A stretch of 23,998 bases of DNA from a virus, in the IMG/VR virus record IMGVR_UViG_3300011116_000185, positions 1 to 23,998 of that record, one strand, 5' to 3'. The notes below the pieces were generated by a model, which had not been told where the DNA came from, did no database searches, and was given only the letters and a program-made list of their open reading frames with translations. This document shows positions 6,798-14,644 of this stretch, piece by piece (within the stretch, counting starts at the first letter, position 1; the number at the start of each line of letters is the position of its first letter). The translations under genes and the position numbers were made by a program.

Positions 6798-8837
6798 ATG
6801 GCATCTTTACAAGAACTTGAAGCAGAGTTAGCAAAAAGAGAAAAAGAATCTTTTAGCGTATCTAAGGCTTCTCAAGCATTTGCCGCTGGCGCTGCCCGTG
6901 GTGGCTACGGCGTGGCTACGCTTCCTGCATTGCCTGGGGAAGTAGCAAGACAAGTTGCTGGACAGCCATCTGAAATTGAAAGAGGTGCAAAAGCATTAGG
7001 AATTAAAACAGAAGCAGACTTCCCAGGGTATGAACGGTTCTTTAGAGCAGGGGAAGGTGCAGGCCCAGGCGCTGGTTTTGGCGCAGCTACAGGCGCAGCA
7101 TTAGGCCCAGTAGGTATTTTAGGCGGTGCTTTAGTAGGAGGTCTTGGTGGTTTGATCTCAAACGTAGCGGCAAAAGAGTTATTCCCGTCTTCACCAACTG
7201 GTCAAATGGCGGTAGGCTTATTGGCTCCTAGTGGTGTTGCTACAGCACGAGCAAGGGCTGGCGCTGCTCCAAAAGGAATAGAAGGTCCTGTAACGCAACG
7301 TGAGACAGGCATTATCGAAACCGCTGGTCAGCGCACTGGTGCTCCTGCCGCCTTGCTTCAAGAAGAGAAGATTAGACGGTCTGCACAGGCTGGACCAATT
7401 GCATCGGCTTTTGATGTGGCACAGGCTCAATCTGTTGATGGATTTTTAGGAAATATACAAAAGTTTAGTGCTAATCCTAACCTAAATGCAGAGCAGATTA
7501 CCCAAGGTATTTATAAAGCCTACGACAACTTTGCAACACAATTACAAAATAAGTTTAAAGCAACCAATACTGCTAATTTTAATAAAGCAAAAGAAGAGGC
7601 AGGCTCGTCTTCAATCATACCGACAAACAATGTGCAACAAACCATTGATCGATTGATTGCTCAGTATGACAATCCAGAAGTTCCTGGTATGCAAGCAATA
7701 GTTGGTTCTTTGCGTAGAATTAAAGGAGAACTAACAACCACTACAACAACTGGTGGTAGACTTGTGGATGAACGTGGTGTTCCTTTTGCAGAAGCCACAA
7801 CAACAGTGTCTCCAAACAATATTAGTATAGATAGATTACAGCAAAATTTATCTGCTTGGGGAGATGCAGCTTATAAAGGTACATATTCCGTGCCTGGTAA
7901 AAAAGTGTCGGAATTTGCAGACGCTTCCCCTGGTGTTGTAAAAGGCATTGCTAGACAGGTTTTAGGGGCGTTTAGAGATGATTTAAATGAAGCGGCTGAG
8001 TCAGGTGTGCGTGGTGCTGGGACATTAAAGCAGGCTCGGGATGCCTTTAGAGAAAACCTACAAGTTTTGGATGACTATGCGTCTAAACCACTTGTAAAAT
8101 ACTTTGACCAGCCTTCTGCTAATGCTTTGGTGCCTAAAGATGTTGTATCTAAGTTTGTTAACTTGCCAGCAACACAGAAAGCAGATGCCGCTGCTGTGCT
8201 CCGTAGTGCTCGTCCAGACATCTGGGAATCGCTTAGAAGCCAAGGATTAGGACAGATATTAGAACCTGCCCGTATTGGAGATGCCGCCGCTGCTGGAAGT
8301 CCTAAGTTTGATGTTGGAACAGCATTAAAACAACTTGGTGGCTTAAAAGATGCAGATATACAGTGGCTATTTCCTACTAAAGAAGAAAAGAATTTGTTTA
8401 GGACAGGATTAGAGCAGATTCAACGAATCCAGCGTAGGTCATCATTTATGGACCTAGATCCAGCACAGTTCAATCAAGCAGCTAGAACTGCTGCTGAGGG
8501 TGCCGGTGCTCTAAAGGGGGCTATTGCTAAGTACGGTGTTCAGACTGTGGTTGACTCTTGGAGACTGATGGTAGGTTTTGCTGATGAGCAAAAGATGGCC
8601 TACATGATGTTTAATCCCAACGGAAGGCAACTAATTAGGGAACTATCAAAGCCTAATCCAAATTTAGATAAAGTACCAACAGAGGCTATCAATACCTTGG
8701 TTGCTGGTTCTTTAGCGCCTGCTGTGACGGCTAGACCGGCTGCTCCACAAAGACCAGAGGCACAACAAGAACAATCTGTATTTTCTGTTGAGGATTTAGA
8801 GGCAGAACTGCGCCGCAGAGAACAAGCGGGGCAGTAA
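6798..8837 (+). CDS. Large internal virion / ejection protein
   Basis: A 679-residue protein. It begins with an acidic/basic helix (SLQELEAELAKRE), then about residues 88-125 are Gly/Ala-rich and hydrophobic (FGAATGAALGPVGILGGAL, LVGGLGGLIS), likely a membrane-active glycine-zipper segment. A long helical body follows, and the C-terminus repeats the opening motif as EDLEAELRRRE. It is the longest product in this arm and lies just before the lysis genes, where T7-like phages place their largest core protein. No lytic transglycosylase motif was recognised, unlike T7 gp16. A good AAGGG ribosome-binding site precedes the ATG. Confidence 0.65.
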   Translation: MASLQELEAELAKREKESFSVSKASQAFAAGAARGGYGVATLPALPGEVARQVAGQPSEIERGAKALGIKTEADFPGYERFFRAGEGAGPGAGFGAATGAALGPVGILGGALVGGLGGLISNVAAKELFPSSPTGQMAVGLLAPSGVATARARAGAAPKGIEGPVTQRETGIIETAGQRTGAPAALLQEEKIRRSAQAGPIASAFDVAQAQSVDGFLGNIQKFSANPNLNAEQITQGIYKAYDNFATQLQNKFKATNTANFNKAKEEAGSSSIIPTNNVQQTIDRLIAQYDNPEVPGMQAIVGSLRRIKGELTTTTTTGGRLVDERGVPFAEATTTVSPNNISIDRLQQNLSAWGDAAYKGTYSVPGKKVSEFADASPGVVKGIARQVLGAFRDDLNEAAESGVRGAGTLKQARDAFRENLQVLDDYASKPLVKYFDQPSANALVPKDVVSKFVNLPATQKADAAAVLRSARPDIWESLRSQGLGQILEPARIGDAAAAGSPKFDVGTALKQLGGLKDADIQWLFPTKEEKNLFRTGLEQIQRIQRRSSFMDLDPAQFNQAARTAAEGAGALKGAIAKYGVQTVVDSWRLMVGFADEQKMAYMMFNPNGRQLIRELSKPNPNLDKVPTEAINTLVAGSLAPAVTARPAAPQRPEAQQEQSVFSVEDLEAELRRREQAGQ

Positions 8838-8839
8838 CT

Positions 8840-9280
8840 ATGAGCGAACCAGTCACTCAAGTTGCCAAGGCTGCGGTCGCTGGCATCAAAGAGGCTTTGG
8901 CTGTTGGCAAGGAACTGGAGTCAGTCACTAAGGACATCCAAGACCTTGGCAAGGCTGATGTGCAGGCTAGAGCCGCTTTTCGCAAGAAGCAGTTAAATAG
9001 GCCTAAAGACACTTCTGTATTTTCTGCCGTTGAAGAATGGCGAGGACTATACGAAATTAAGAAGATAGAAGAAGAACTCAAAAGAGACATCATCGAGAAG
9101 CATGGTCCTGCTGCCTGGGCTGAGATAGAAACGATTAAACAGCGTATCTTGGCAGACAACAAAAACCTGACTGATGAGTTTGGCAGAGACTTAAAGAAGC
9201 TGGCTGAACTAAAGATGTATTGTTTCATAGCCGCACTGTTGATTGTTAGTTTTGCCTATGTAATGGGCTACAAACCCTAA
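8840..9280 (+). CDS. C-tail-anchored helical protein next to the holin
   Basis: A 146-residue protein with an Ala/Lys-rich helical N-terminus (VAKAAVAGIKEALAVGKELE), a charged coiled-coil-like middle (YEIKKIEEELKRDIIEKHG, then AAWAEIETIKQRIL), and one C-terminal transmembrane helix (MYCFIAALLIVSFAYVMGY, about residues 126-144). Proteins of this build occur before the holin in other podoviruses. The topology, a cytoplasmic domain with a C-terminal anchor, differs from a classical Rz spanin, which is anchored at its N-terminus. It may belong to lysis, but that rests on position alone. Its start is two bases after the previous stop. Confidence 0.7.
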   Translation: MSEPVTQVAKAAVAGIKEALAVGKELESVTKDIQDLGKADVQARAAFRKKQLNRPKDTSVFSAVEEWRGLYEIKKIEEELKRDIIEKHGPAAWAEIETIKQRILADNKNLTDEFGRDLKKLAELKMYCFIAALLIVSFAYVMGYKP

Positions 9281-9288
9281 GGAACCCT

Positions 9289-9792
9289 ATGCTATCACTA
9301 ATCTCCTCCGCTATCGGCTTTCTAGCCTCTGGGCTGCCACAAATTCTAAATTTCTTCCAAGACAAGGCAGATAAGGCACAGGAACTTAAACTAGCACAGA
9401 TGCAGACTGAGCGTGAACTGGCACTGGCTGAGAGGGGTTACATAGCCCAGCAGAAGGTTGAAGAGATCAGGACTGACCAGATTGCACTACAGACCGATGC
9501 AGACCGCCAGGGGGCTGCTCTAGAGCACGACAAGGCTATCATGGCTCGTGCGTCATCGTGGGTTGTTAATCTCAATGGCATTGTCAGGCCAACAGTGACC
9601 TTTATCTTTGTGCTAGAGTTGGTCTTAATCAATATGGGGCTTACCTACTTCCTATTACAGGGCGGCCTCGGCAGTATGTCTGTAGAGCAGTTTATCGCAG
9701 CTACGGATGTTATCTTCTCTGAAGATGAAATGGCTTTACTGTCAGGAATCATTGCTTTCTGGTTTGGTTCTCGTCAGTGGGGCAAGAAGTGA
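9289..9792 (+). CDS. Holin, three-helix GTA-type (Holin_3TMs-like)
   Basis: A 167-residue protein. Residues 1-23 are hydrophobic (LISSAIGFLASGLPQILNFF), residues about 25-85 form a charged helix rich in Glu, Gln and Asp, then membrane segments lie at about 102-123 (VTFIFVLELVLINMGLTYFL) and 148-160 (MALLSGIIAFWFG). It ends SRQWGKK. This build matches the Holin_3TMs family first noted in gene transfer agents, which forms inner-membrane holes so that endolysin can reach the cell wall. AAGGAACCCT lies directly before the ATG. The lysozyme gene overlaps its stop by four bases, so the pair is coupled. Confidence 0.82.
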   Translation: MLSLISSAIGFLASGLPQILNFFQDKADKAQELKLAQMQTERELALAERGYIAQQKVEEIRTDQIALQTDADRQGAALEHDKAIMARASSWVVNLNGIVRPTVTFIFVLELVLINMGLTYFLLQGGLGSMSVEQFIAATDVIFSEDEMALLSGIIAFWFGSRQWGKK

Positions 9793-10265
9793 ATGTATCA
9801 AAAGAGTGTATAGAGGGCATCAAGAAGGATGAAGGAATACGATTTCGTCCCTATCGCTGTCCTGCTATATTGTGGACTGTTGGTGTTGGTCATGTTATTG
9901 ACCCTAATCATATAAAGGTGAAACTAGATGAACGTAAAGGACTTGCAATCCCTGATGGGTGGGATCGAACTCTCACAATGGCAGAAGTCGATGGAATCTT
10001 GGCAGCAGACTTGGCTATCTTTGAACGAGGCGTGTGTAGATTATGCCCTCAAGGACTTACCCAAGGCCGCTTTGACGCATTGGTCAGCTTTAGCTTCAAC
10101 GTTGGCCTCGGCAACCTGCAAAGAAGCACAATAAGGATGAAGCATAACCGTGGCGACTTTGAAGGCGCTGCGGAGGCTTTCATGGCTTGGACCAAGGCAG
10201 GGGGTAAAGAACTCCCTGGCCTTGTTAAACGCCGTAAGCATGAAAGAGCAATGTATCTAGGATAA
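9789..10265 (+). CDS. Endolysin, GH24 lysozyme (T4/P21 type)
   Basis: A 158-residue muramidase that cleaves the MurNAc-GlcNAc bond of peptidoglycan. The catalytic triad reads E15-C24-T30 in KKDEGIRFRPYRCPAILWT, with the same spacing as T4 lysozyme E11-D20-T26 but Cys at the Asp site, a change known in other family members. GVGH, FDALVSFSFNVG and LPGLVKRRKHE are further family motifs. There is no signal peptide or anchor, so release through the holin is expected. GTG at 9789 is chosen because it overlaps the holin stop (GTGA) and a G-rich stretch precedes it; another GTG at 9777 would add four residues. Confidence 0.9.
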   Translation: MNVSKECIEGIKKDEGIRFRPYRCPAILWTVGVGHVIDPNHIKVKLDERKGLAIPDGWDRTLTMAEVDGILAADLAIFERGVCRLCPQGLTQGRFDALVSFSFNVGLGNLQRSTIRMKHNRGDFEGAAEAFMAWTKAGGKELPGLVKRRKHERAMYLG

Positions 10266-10289
10266 AAAAAGAGCCTCTTGAGGAGGCCC
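10264..10289 (-). terminator. Intrinsic terminator of the leftward operon
   Basis: Read on the minus strand, GGGCCTC pairs with GAGGCTC (seven pairs, one G-U) around loop CTCAA, followed at once by seven T's. On the plus strand no T run follows the stem, so it acts on leftward transcripts. Its T run overlaps the lysozyme stop codon at 10263-10265. Confidence 0.88.
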
Positions 10290-10309
10290 GTTAAGTACTA
10301 CACCCTAGA

Positions 10310-10432
10310 CTACCAAAAAACCATTATCCTGAGGATGAACAGGTCGATGACGACACAGTGCTCATCTTCAAAGTCATCCACATATTCAAACCCAACCATA
10401 CAGCCACCGATGATGTGTAGGAGTATTGACAT
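10310..10432 (-). CDS. Small hydrophobic protein, last gene of the leftward operon
   Basis: A 40-residue frame beginning MSILLHIIGGCMVGFEYVDD, with an acidic patch (DDFEDEH) and ending VVIDLFILRIMVFW. It starts one base after the ribonucleotide reductase stop (TGATATG), so reinitiation is likely, and it ends 21 bases before the terminator. Short proteins with a GFE(Y/F) start and an IDL..LR(I/L) end are familiar from other phages, but I know no function. A shorter version from the internal Met at residue 12 is possible. A longer frame starting within the reductase gene is less likely. Confidence 0.6.
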   Translation of the reverse strand: MSILLHIIGGCMVGFEYVDDFEDEHCVVIDLFILRIMVFW

Positions 10433-10433
10433 A

Positions 10434-12323
10434 TCAGATCTCGCAGTGACCGGCAACGCAGGCCAATGTTTGTGCGCCTTCGACATTGTCATCTACCTCG
10501 ACTAAGTCGTCCCATTTGATCTCTTTAGGCATCTTAGAGAGCATTTCTTCATACTGCTCTTTAGTGCATTCCTCATAAGGAGCCTGTCGGTATGTGCCAC
10601 CAGCCCAAGGCAGGAAAGACACACCAGAGATTTCATCGAAGTTCCTAAACACCCAAGCCCCGACATCCATCCATTCATCTTCTTTGACTGAGATGGTCAC
10701 AGACGGTTTATGCTCACACCAGTGACGCTGATACATCATCCAGACATCGAGGTGCTCAATTGCTGTTAGATCATCACGCAGTCTTGCTCCTTCAGGGGCC
10801 TTCATCGGAAATGAGAAGACTACTGTGCTGTCTGGTCGCATTACACAGTCTTCGGCAGGCACACCAGCAGTGCTCAAAAACGCCGAGAGAGGGTCTTTCT
10901 TGTCTCCACGAACACGGCGAATATAATACTGACTATGTCGAGCATGAATACCAGAGGCAGAATCAACAAGTTGAGAGACAGTGCCAGAAGGTTTGACACA
11001 AGTAATCGCAGCAGACTGAGGGATTCCCAACCGTGCTGCAAGGTCAGCGTTGGTATCAACGGCGACTTGCCGTAGTTGTTCAAGAGCCTTCGCAGTGCTG
11101 TCACTTACCTCTCCCATCCATTTGTTGTCTAAGATGCCAGTCAACGATACACCTAAGAGGCGCTCCTCTTCTGTGTTCTTCTGCCATACCTTACGCAGGT
11201 AAGGGAAGTTAGTCATCGTAGACTGGAACGTGCCCATAATCGTTGCTATTCGTATCTTTTTAGATAGTGATTCAACGGTGTCCTCGGCCCGTACAACGAC
11301 TTCTGTGAGGTTACAGAACTGGTATGGTCTGAGGATGATTTCTGAGCAGGGGTTTGTTCCGAAGTCAAAACTAGAATCACGTCTGCCGTTCTTTGCAGCT
11401 TGGCTTTTACTTGCTTCTCTTGAGAAGATTCCCCGTTCTCCAGAGTGACTGTTGTATAGACTTGTCCATTCTTGGAGAAACTGTCCAATCTCTGGTTTAG
11501 AGTTATAAGTTGCTGTGTTGTTAGCGAGTGCCCTATGACCATTTTGTTCCCACCAGTTTCCAGATTTACAAGACCGCATACGGTCATCCTCAAGGTCCGA
11601 CAAAGAAATCATTGCAGATCTTCGTACTCCACCGACAACAACAACTTCCCCGATTTTACAGAGAATATCGTGACATTCGATTGATGTAAGTTTTCTACCC
11701 ACTGCTCCTCTGAACTTGGCGATAGTGAACTTAAAAAGCTCATCCAAAGGTCCGGGACCAGAGGCACGTCCTCCAAAAGTTTTGAGTCTGGCTCCTGCAG
11801 GTCGAATTCTATTAAGGTCGTATTTTGCAATTTCCCCAGAGTATAATAGAGCCACGAGTTGGCGTAGTGCTTTGGCCCATCCTTCTTTTGAATCCGCAAC
11901 CGAAATAGTAGTCTGAGAATCAAACAACTGATCCGGGACTTCAGGCAATTGATCGACATATTTATGCTCCACAGAAAAGCCTACACCTGTGCCACAGAGT
12001 AGGATATACATAGCCTCATCAAAGGCTTTGGGGTCATCGATAGGCAAGTAGCTGCAATTGTAGCCAGCGGTGTTGTCCCGATCAAGGGCCTTGCCTGCGG
12101 TCATTATAGCCCTCATAGAAGGCATTACTTCCAGGTTAGTGATAGCAGACTTGATTTCTTCTGCTAACTTGTCATCGATGGTGTAGTTGTGCTTGTCTTT
12201 TAGGTGTTCCCACATAAAAGTACAGTATCGAGACACAGTTTCATTCCAGTGCTCACGCCGATTCTTGTCATTCAAGTAACGGCTGTACCGGCTCTTGGCA
12301 ATAAAGGTGCTATAGGGTGTCAT
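10434..12323 (-). CDS. nrdJ: Adenosylcobalamin-dependent (class II) ribonucleoside-triphosphate reductase
   Basis: A 629-residue monomeric class II reductase (RTPR type), which makes dNTPs from NTPs with coenzyme B12 as radical source. Residues equivalent to those of the Lactobacillus leichmannii enzyme are present: C90 in NCSYLP (C119), N324-C326-E328 in NPCSEI (N406, C408, E410) and C337 in FCNLT (C419), with matching spacing. The C-terminal pair C622/C627 in ACVAGHCE is the swivel-arm dithiol that is re-reduced by thioredoxin or glutaredoxin. It is shorter than the Lactobacillus enzyme. It works without oxygen or a second subunit but needs cobalamin from the host. Its start overlaps the preceding 54-residue gene by 14 bases. 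Confidence 0.95.
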   Translation of the reverse strand: MTPYSTFIAKSRYSRYLNDKNRREHWNETVSRYCTFMWEHLKDKHNYTIDDKLAEEIKSAITNLEVMPSMRAIMTAGKALDRDNTAGYNCSYLPIDDPKAFDEAMYILLCGTGVGFSVEHKYVDQLPEVPDQLFDSQTTISVADSKEGWAKALRQLVALLYSGEIAKYDLNRIRPAGARLKTFGGRASGPGPLDELFKFTIAKFRGAVGRKLTSIECHDILCKIGEVVVVGGVRRSAMISLSDLEDDRMRSCKSGNWWEQNGHRALANNTATYNSKPEIGQFLQEWTSLYNSHSGERGIFSREASKSQAAKNGRRDSSFDFGTNPCSEIILRPYQFCNLTEVVVRAEDTVESLSKKIRIATIMGTFQSTMTNFPYLRKVWQKNTEEERLLGVSLTGILDNKWMGEVSDSTAKALEQLRQVAVDTNADLAARLGIPQSAAITCVKPSGTVSQLVDSASGIHARHSQYYIRRVRGDKKDPLSAFLSTAGVPAEDCVMRPDSTVVFSFPMKAPEGARLRDDLTAIEHLDVWMMYQRHWCEHKPSVTISVKEDEWMDVGAWVFRNFDEISGVSFLPWAGGTYRQAPYEECTKEQYEEMLSKMPKEIKWDDLVEVDDNVEGAQTLACVAGHCEI

Positions 12324-12474
12324 CTAAGTCTATCTCCAATTCATCAAATTTATCTTCTATCTTATCAGCAAACTTCTCTATCAATTCTTCTGAAGAAATA
12401 TCTAGCACTTCCAAGATTGTAATTTCGTCTAACTTCTTCATTCGCTCCATTATATCTCTAATCGTCAACGACAT
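12310..12474 (-). CDS. Small acidic helical protein
   Basis: A 54-residue protein, MSLTIRDIMERMKKLDEITI, then LEVLDISSEELIEKFADKIE and a terminal acidic helix ending LDDTL. It has no cysteines or membrane segment. The ATG lies inside the end of the glycosyltransferase-like gene (10-base overlap) and its stop lies inside the reductase gene (14-base overlap), so it is embedded in one coupled unit. Similar short helical proteins sit near replication genes in other phages; the function is unknown. The tight packing on both sides supports a real gene. Confidence 0.68.
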   Translation of the reverse strand: MSLTIRDIMERMKKLDEITILEVLDISSEELIEKFADKIEDKFDELEIDLDDTL

Positions 12475-13373
12475 AATCTTTTCAGTGCTTCATCAAGCCC
12501 TGCCTCCCAGTTAGTATAAGGTTCATAACGTATAAGTTCCATTGAGTCGTACCAGTTAGTGCTGTCTGTATCAGCAGGGAGATAAAACCACCCCGTTTTT
12601 GATGTAGACCCAACTAAGTTCAATGTCCTTACCCCAAGTGCTCCTGCTAAGTGCGCTACACCAGTGTCAACAGTAACGACTGCCTTCAATGACTGTATCT
12701 TCTTAGCCGTTTCAAGCCAACTTCTACCATCCAAGTTCTCTGGCATAAAATCAGGCTGAATCTGTAATGATACCACTTTATGCTTCTTTGTCAACTGATT
12801 ATAGAACTTTTCTGCTAGGTTTCTAGGAATAACCTTAGCACTAGCATTCCATGAATCATTGTCACTGTACCAGCAAAACCCTATCTGGCTAGTCTTTTTA
12901 ACGCCTTTAAACTTGAAGTAGCCAGCACTGCTATGCACAGGGCCGCCGTCAACCATAGGGAACTTGTTATACTGCATCAGCAGTGCCGGTATAGACATCA
13001 CCTTGACACGCATTGCAGGCACAGCACAGTTCTCATCAGTCAGGACACCATCCACGCCCTCTAGAGAGGCTATCAGGTTCATCAGTGGCTTTTGCATATA
13101 GACACTCACGGACTTGACTGGTAACTCTTTGAGCAACGGTATGAATCGAGAGAACATGATTGTGTCGCCAACGCCTTGCTCGTTAGTTACTATCAAGTGT
13201 CGGTCTCGGACATCGTATCCAGGTTCCCAGATGATGGACCTAGACAGCGGTGTCTTCATACCCAAAGCAAACTTAACTTTACGGATTTCACGGCACTCAT
13301 ATAGATTGAAGCCTTTACTCCACTGACCCTCTTTCAGCAGTGCATAAGCCCTATCAAGATCACGCTGACTCAT
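12465..13373 (-). CDS. Glycosyltransferase-like protein (GT9/OGT-like, TPR-associated type)
   Basis: A 302-residue protein. The N-terminus (LLKEGQWSKGFNLYECR) resembles the last TPR-like helix of bacterial TPR-glycosyltransferase proteins. NEQGVGDTIMFSRFIPLL (64-81) and TVDTGVAHLAGALGVRTLNL (234-253) are hallmark segments of the heptosyltransferase (GT9) and OGT-like GT-B group, and bind the nucleotide-sugar in relatives. The donor and acceptor are unknown; host surface glycan, a virion protein or a modified nucleobase are all possible. It lies between a DUF3310 gene and ribonucleotide reductase. It overlaps the upstream gene by ATGA (13370-13373) and the next by 10 bases. Confidence 0.78.
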   Translation of the reverse strand: MSQRDLDRAYALLKEGQWSKGFNLYECREIRKVKFALGMKTPLSRSIIWEPGYDVRDRHLIVTNEQGVGDTIMFSRFIPLLKELPVKSVSVYMQKPLMNLIASLEGVDGVLTDENCAVPAMRVKVMSIPALLMQYNKFPMVDGGPVHSSAGYFKFKGVKKTSQIGFCWYSDNDSWNASAKVIPRNLAEKFYNQLTKKHKVVSLQIQPDFMPENLDGRSWLETAKKIQSLKAVVTVDTGVAHLAGALGVRTLNLVGSTSKTGWFYLPADTDSTNWYDSMELIRYEPYTNWEAGLDEALKRLCR

Positions 13374-13621
13374 TTGTAGTACACAGCCTTTATCTTGTCG
13401 TAGTTCTCGATAGCAAACTCAAGATAGTGCTTTGCCTTCTCAAGGTCTTCGATGCCGTTCTTCTTAGCGTGGCGTTGCACATACTTGATTACATTACACA
13501 GCCAAGGGTCCATCTCCCAATCAAGGAAGACATCCCAAGGCTGGATCTGTGTCTTGTAGTGATTGCCACCAATCTGCCTAGCCTTGATGTAGTCTGCTAG
13601 TGTTTCAAGCTGCTGTGACAT
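13370..13621 (-). CDS. DUF3310 / T7 gp1.7-like protein
   Basis: An 83-residue protein with QIGGNHYKTQIQPWDVFLDW, then CNVIKYVQRHAKKNGIEDLE and KAKHYLEFAI. The GGNHY, NVIKY..R and K.G.EDL.KA motifs define DUF3310 and are shared with T7 gp1.7, described as a nucleotide kinase acting on dTMP and dGMP. A role in dNTP metabolism fits its place two genes before ribonucleotide reductase, but kinase activity is an inference because this protein is short. The ATG at 13621 follows AAGGAAC and overlaps the end of the exonuclease gene by 17 bases. Confidence 0.85.
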   Translation of the reverse strand: MSQQLETLADYIKARQIGGNHYKTQIQPWDVFLDWEMDPWLCNVIKYVQRHAKKNGIEDLEKAKHYLEFAIENYDKIKAVYYK

Positions 13622-14339
13622 GAGCGTGTTCCTTTACTGCTTTGGTTGACTTTGACCAAGTTCCACAATGGGTACACTGGTATCTTTGGAAGGTTCCTGT
13701 GGTTGTATAACTGAAACCTCTTTTTTGTAGTTTGGCACTTCCGCAGGTGGGGCATCCAGTGGAATTATACAGGTTACGATTAGGATGGTTTCTACCAAGC
13801 CAAGGGAGCAGGCGCTCATAGACTTTCTCCAATAGAATAACGTCTTGTTTGTTGTACTTCTCCATCACTTTCCAAGCTGCTGGGTCTTTGTTCATGCACT
13901 TAACCCAGAGTTGATAGCCCTCGTGTGAGGTCTTCTGACCAAGGCCAAGCCTCTGTGCAATATGGTCTAGCTTATTGCTTGCAAAACGAAACTCTTTACG
14001 AACTACCTTTAGCAAGTCAATCTGCTTATACGGAGCAGGCGGTGCCAGATGGTGTAGCAGGAACTCTTTATTGAGCACGGGAATGTCAAAGCGAGTGCCG
14101 TTGTAATGACAGACTGCATCGGCATCAGAGATCAGGTCATGGATCTTACGGAGCATGAACTTAGAGTTAGTCTTTTGCACAGAAGAGAACATAACTTCCT
14201 TCTCACCATGCCACTTCGCAGCCCAACACAGAACATAAGACGACTCTAACAGATGGTCTGGACTGATGTATTGGTCACGAAGGCCCCAGATGTGTGCAGT
14301 ATTGGGGCTTGTTTCGATGTCAAGCATCAGTAACTTCAT
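13605..14339 (-). CDS. DEDDy 3'-5' exonuclease (RNase H-like) with C-terminal zinc ribbon
   Basis: A 244-residue protein. DIETS carries D7 and E9 (Exo I), HYNGTRFDIPVL carries D85 (Exo II), and KYNKQDVILL carries Y162 and D166 (Exo III), the metal-binding set of DnaQ/YprB-like nucleases. A zinc ribbon follows near the end: CPTC (196-199) and CTHC (222-225). The zinc ribbon may help bind nucleic acid. This exonuclease is separate from the one within the polymerase, so a repair, recombination or RNA-processing role is possible. It overlaps the upstream gene by ATGA and the downstream one by 17 bases. Confidence 0.85.
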   Translation of the reverse strand: MKLLMLDIETSPNTAHIWGLRDQYISPDHLLESSYVLCWAAKWHGEKEVMFSSVQKTNSKFMLRKIHDLISDADAVCHYNGTRFDIPVLNKEFLLHHLAPPAPYKQIDLLKVVRKEFRFASNKLDHIAQRLGLGQKTSHEGYQLWVKCMNKDPAAWKVMEKYNKQDVILLEKVYERLLPWLGRNHPNRNLYNSTGCPTCGSAKLQKRGFSYTTTGTFQRYQCTHCGTWSKSTKAVKEHAHVTAA

Positions 14340-14644
14340 AGGGCATCCTTGTCTTCATTATCCAATGCCTCGATGTACTCTTCTAAGCGGTCAGCGGTGG
14401 TAACTTCCCTGTTGAAGAAGTCTTGGAAGAGGCAGTTATGACGCAGTCCTTCAATGACTACACGCTTACGGACACCCTCAAAGCCTGTGTGCTCCAGGAA
14501 CTTGCAGAACTGCCACAGAATGGTTTCCCATGTCTGGTCATCAGCGAACTCATGGTAGGACTCTATCGTTGTCTTTGACGGGAAAGGGCTGTTACCTTCG
14601 TCCTCAAAGTCACCACCTTCATAGATAAATCGAAAACTACTCAT
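14336..14644 (-). CDS. Acidic hypothetical protein
   Basis: A 102-residue acidic protein of no recognised family. Sequence highlights are EGGDFEDEGNSPFPSKTTIE, ETILWQFCKFLEHTGF and EYIEALDNEDKDAL. It looks mostly helical after residue 30. AAGGAG lies eight bases before the ATG. Its start overlaps the upstream nuclease gene and its stop overlaps the DEDD exonuclease start (ATGA, 14336-14339), so it is translated with two nuclease genes; a role in the same process is only contextual. Confidence 0.78.
   Translation of the reverse strand: MSSFRFIYEGGDFEDEGNSPFPSKTTIESYHEFADDQTWETILWQFCKFLEHTGFEGVRKRVVIEGLRHNCLFQDFFNREVTTADRLEEYIEALDNEDKDAL

Noticed and set aside
10278-10505. 75-residue plus-strand frame after the lysozyme
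   Set aside because: Starts in the terminator region and runs antisense to the 40-residue gene and the reductase end; no supporting motif.
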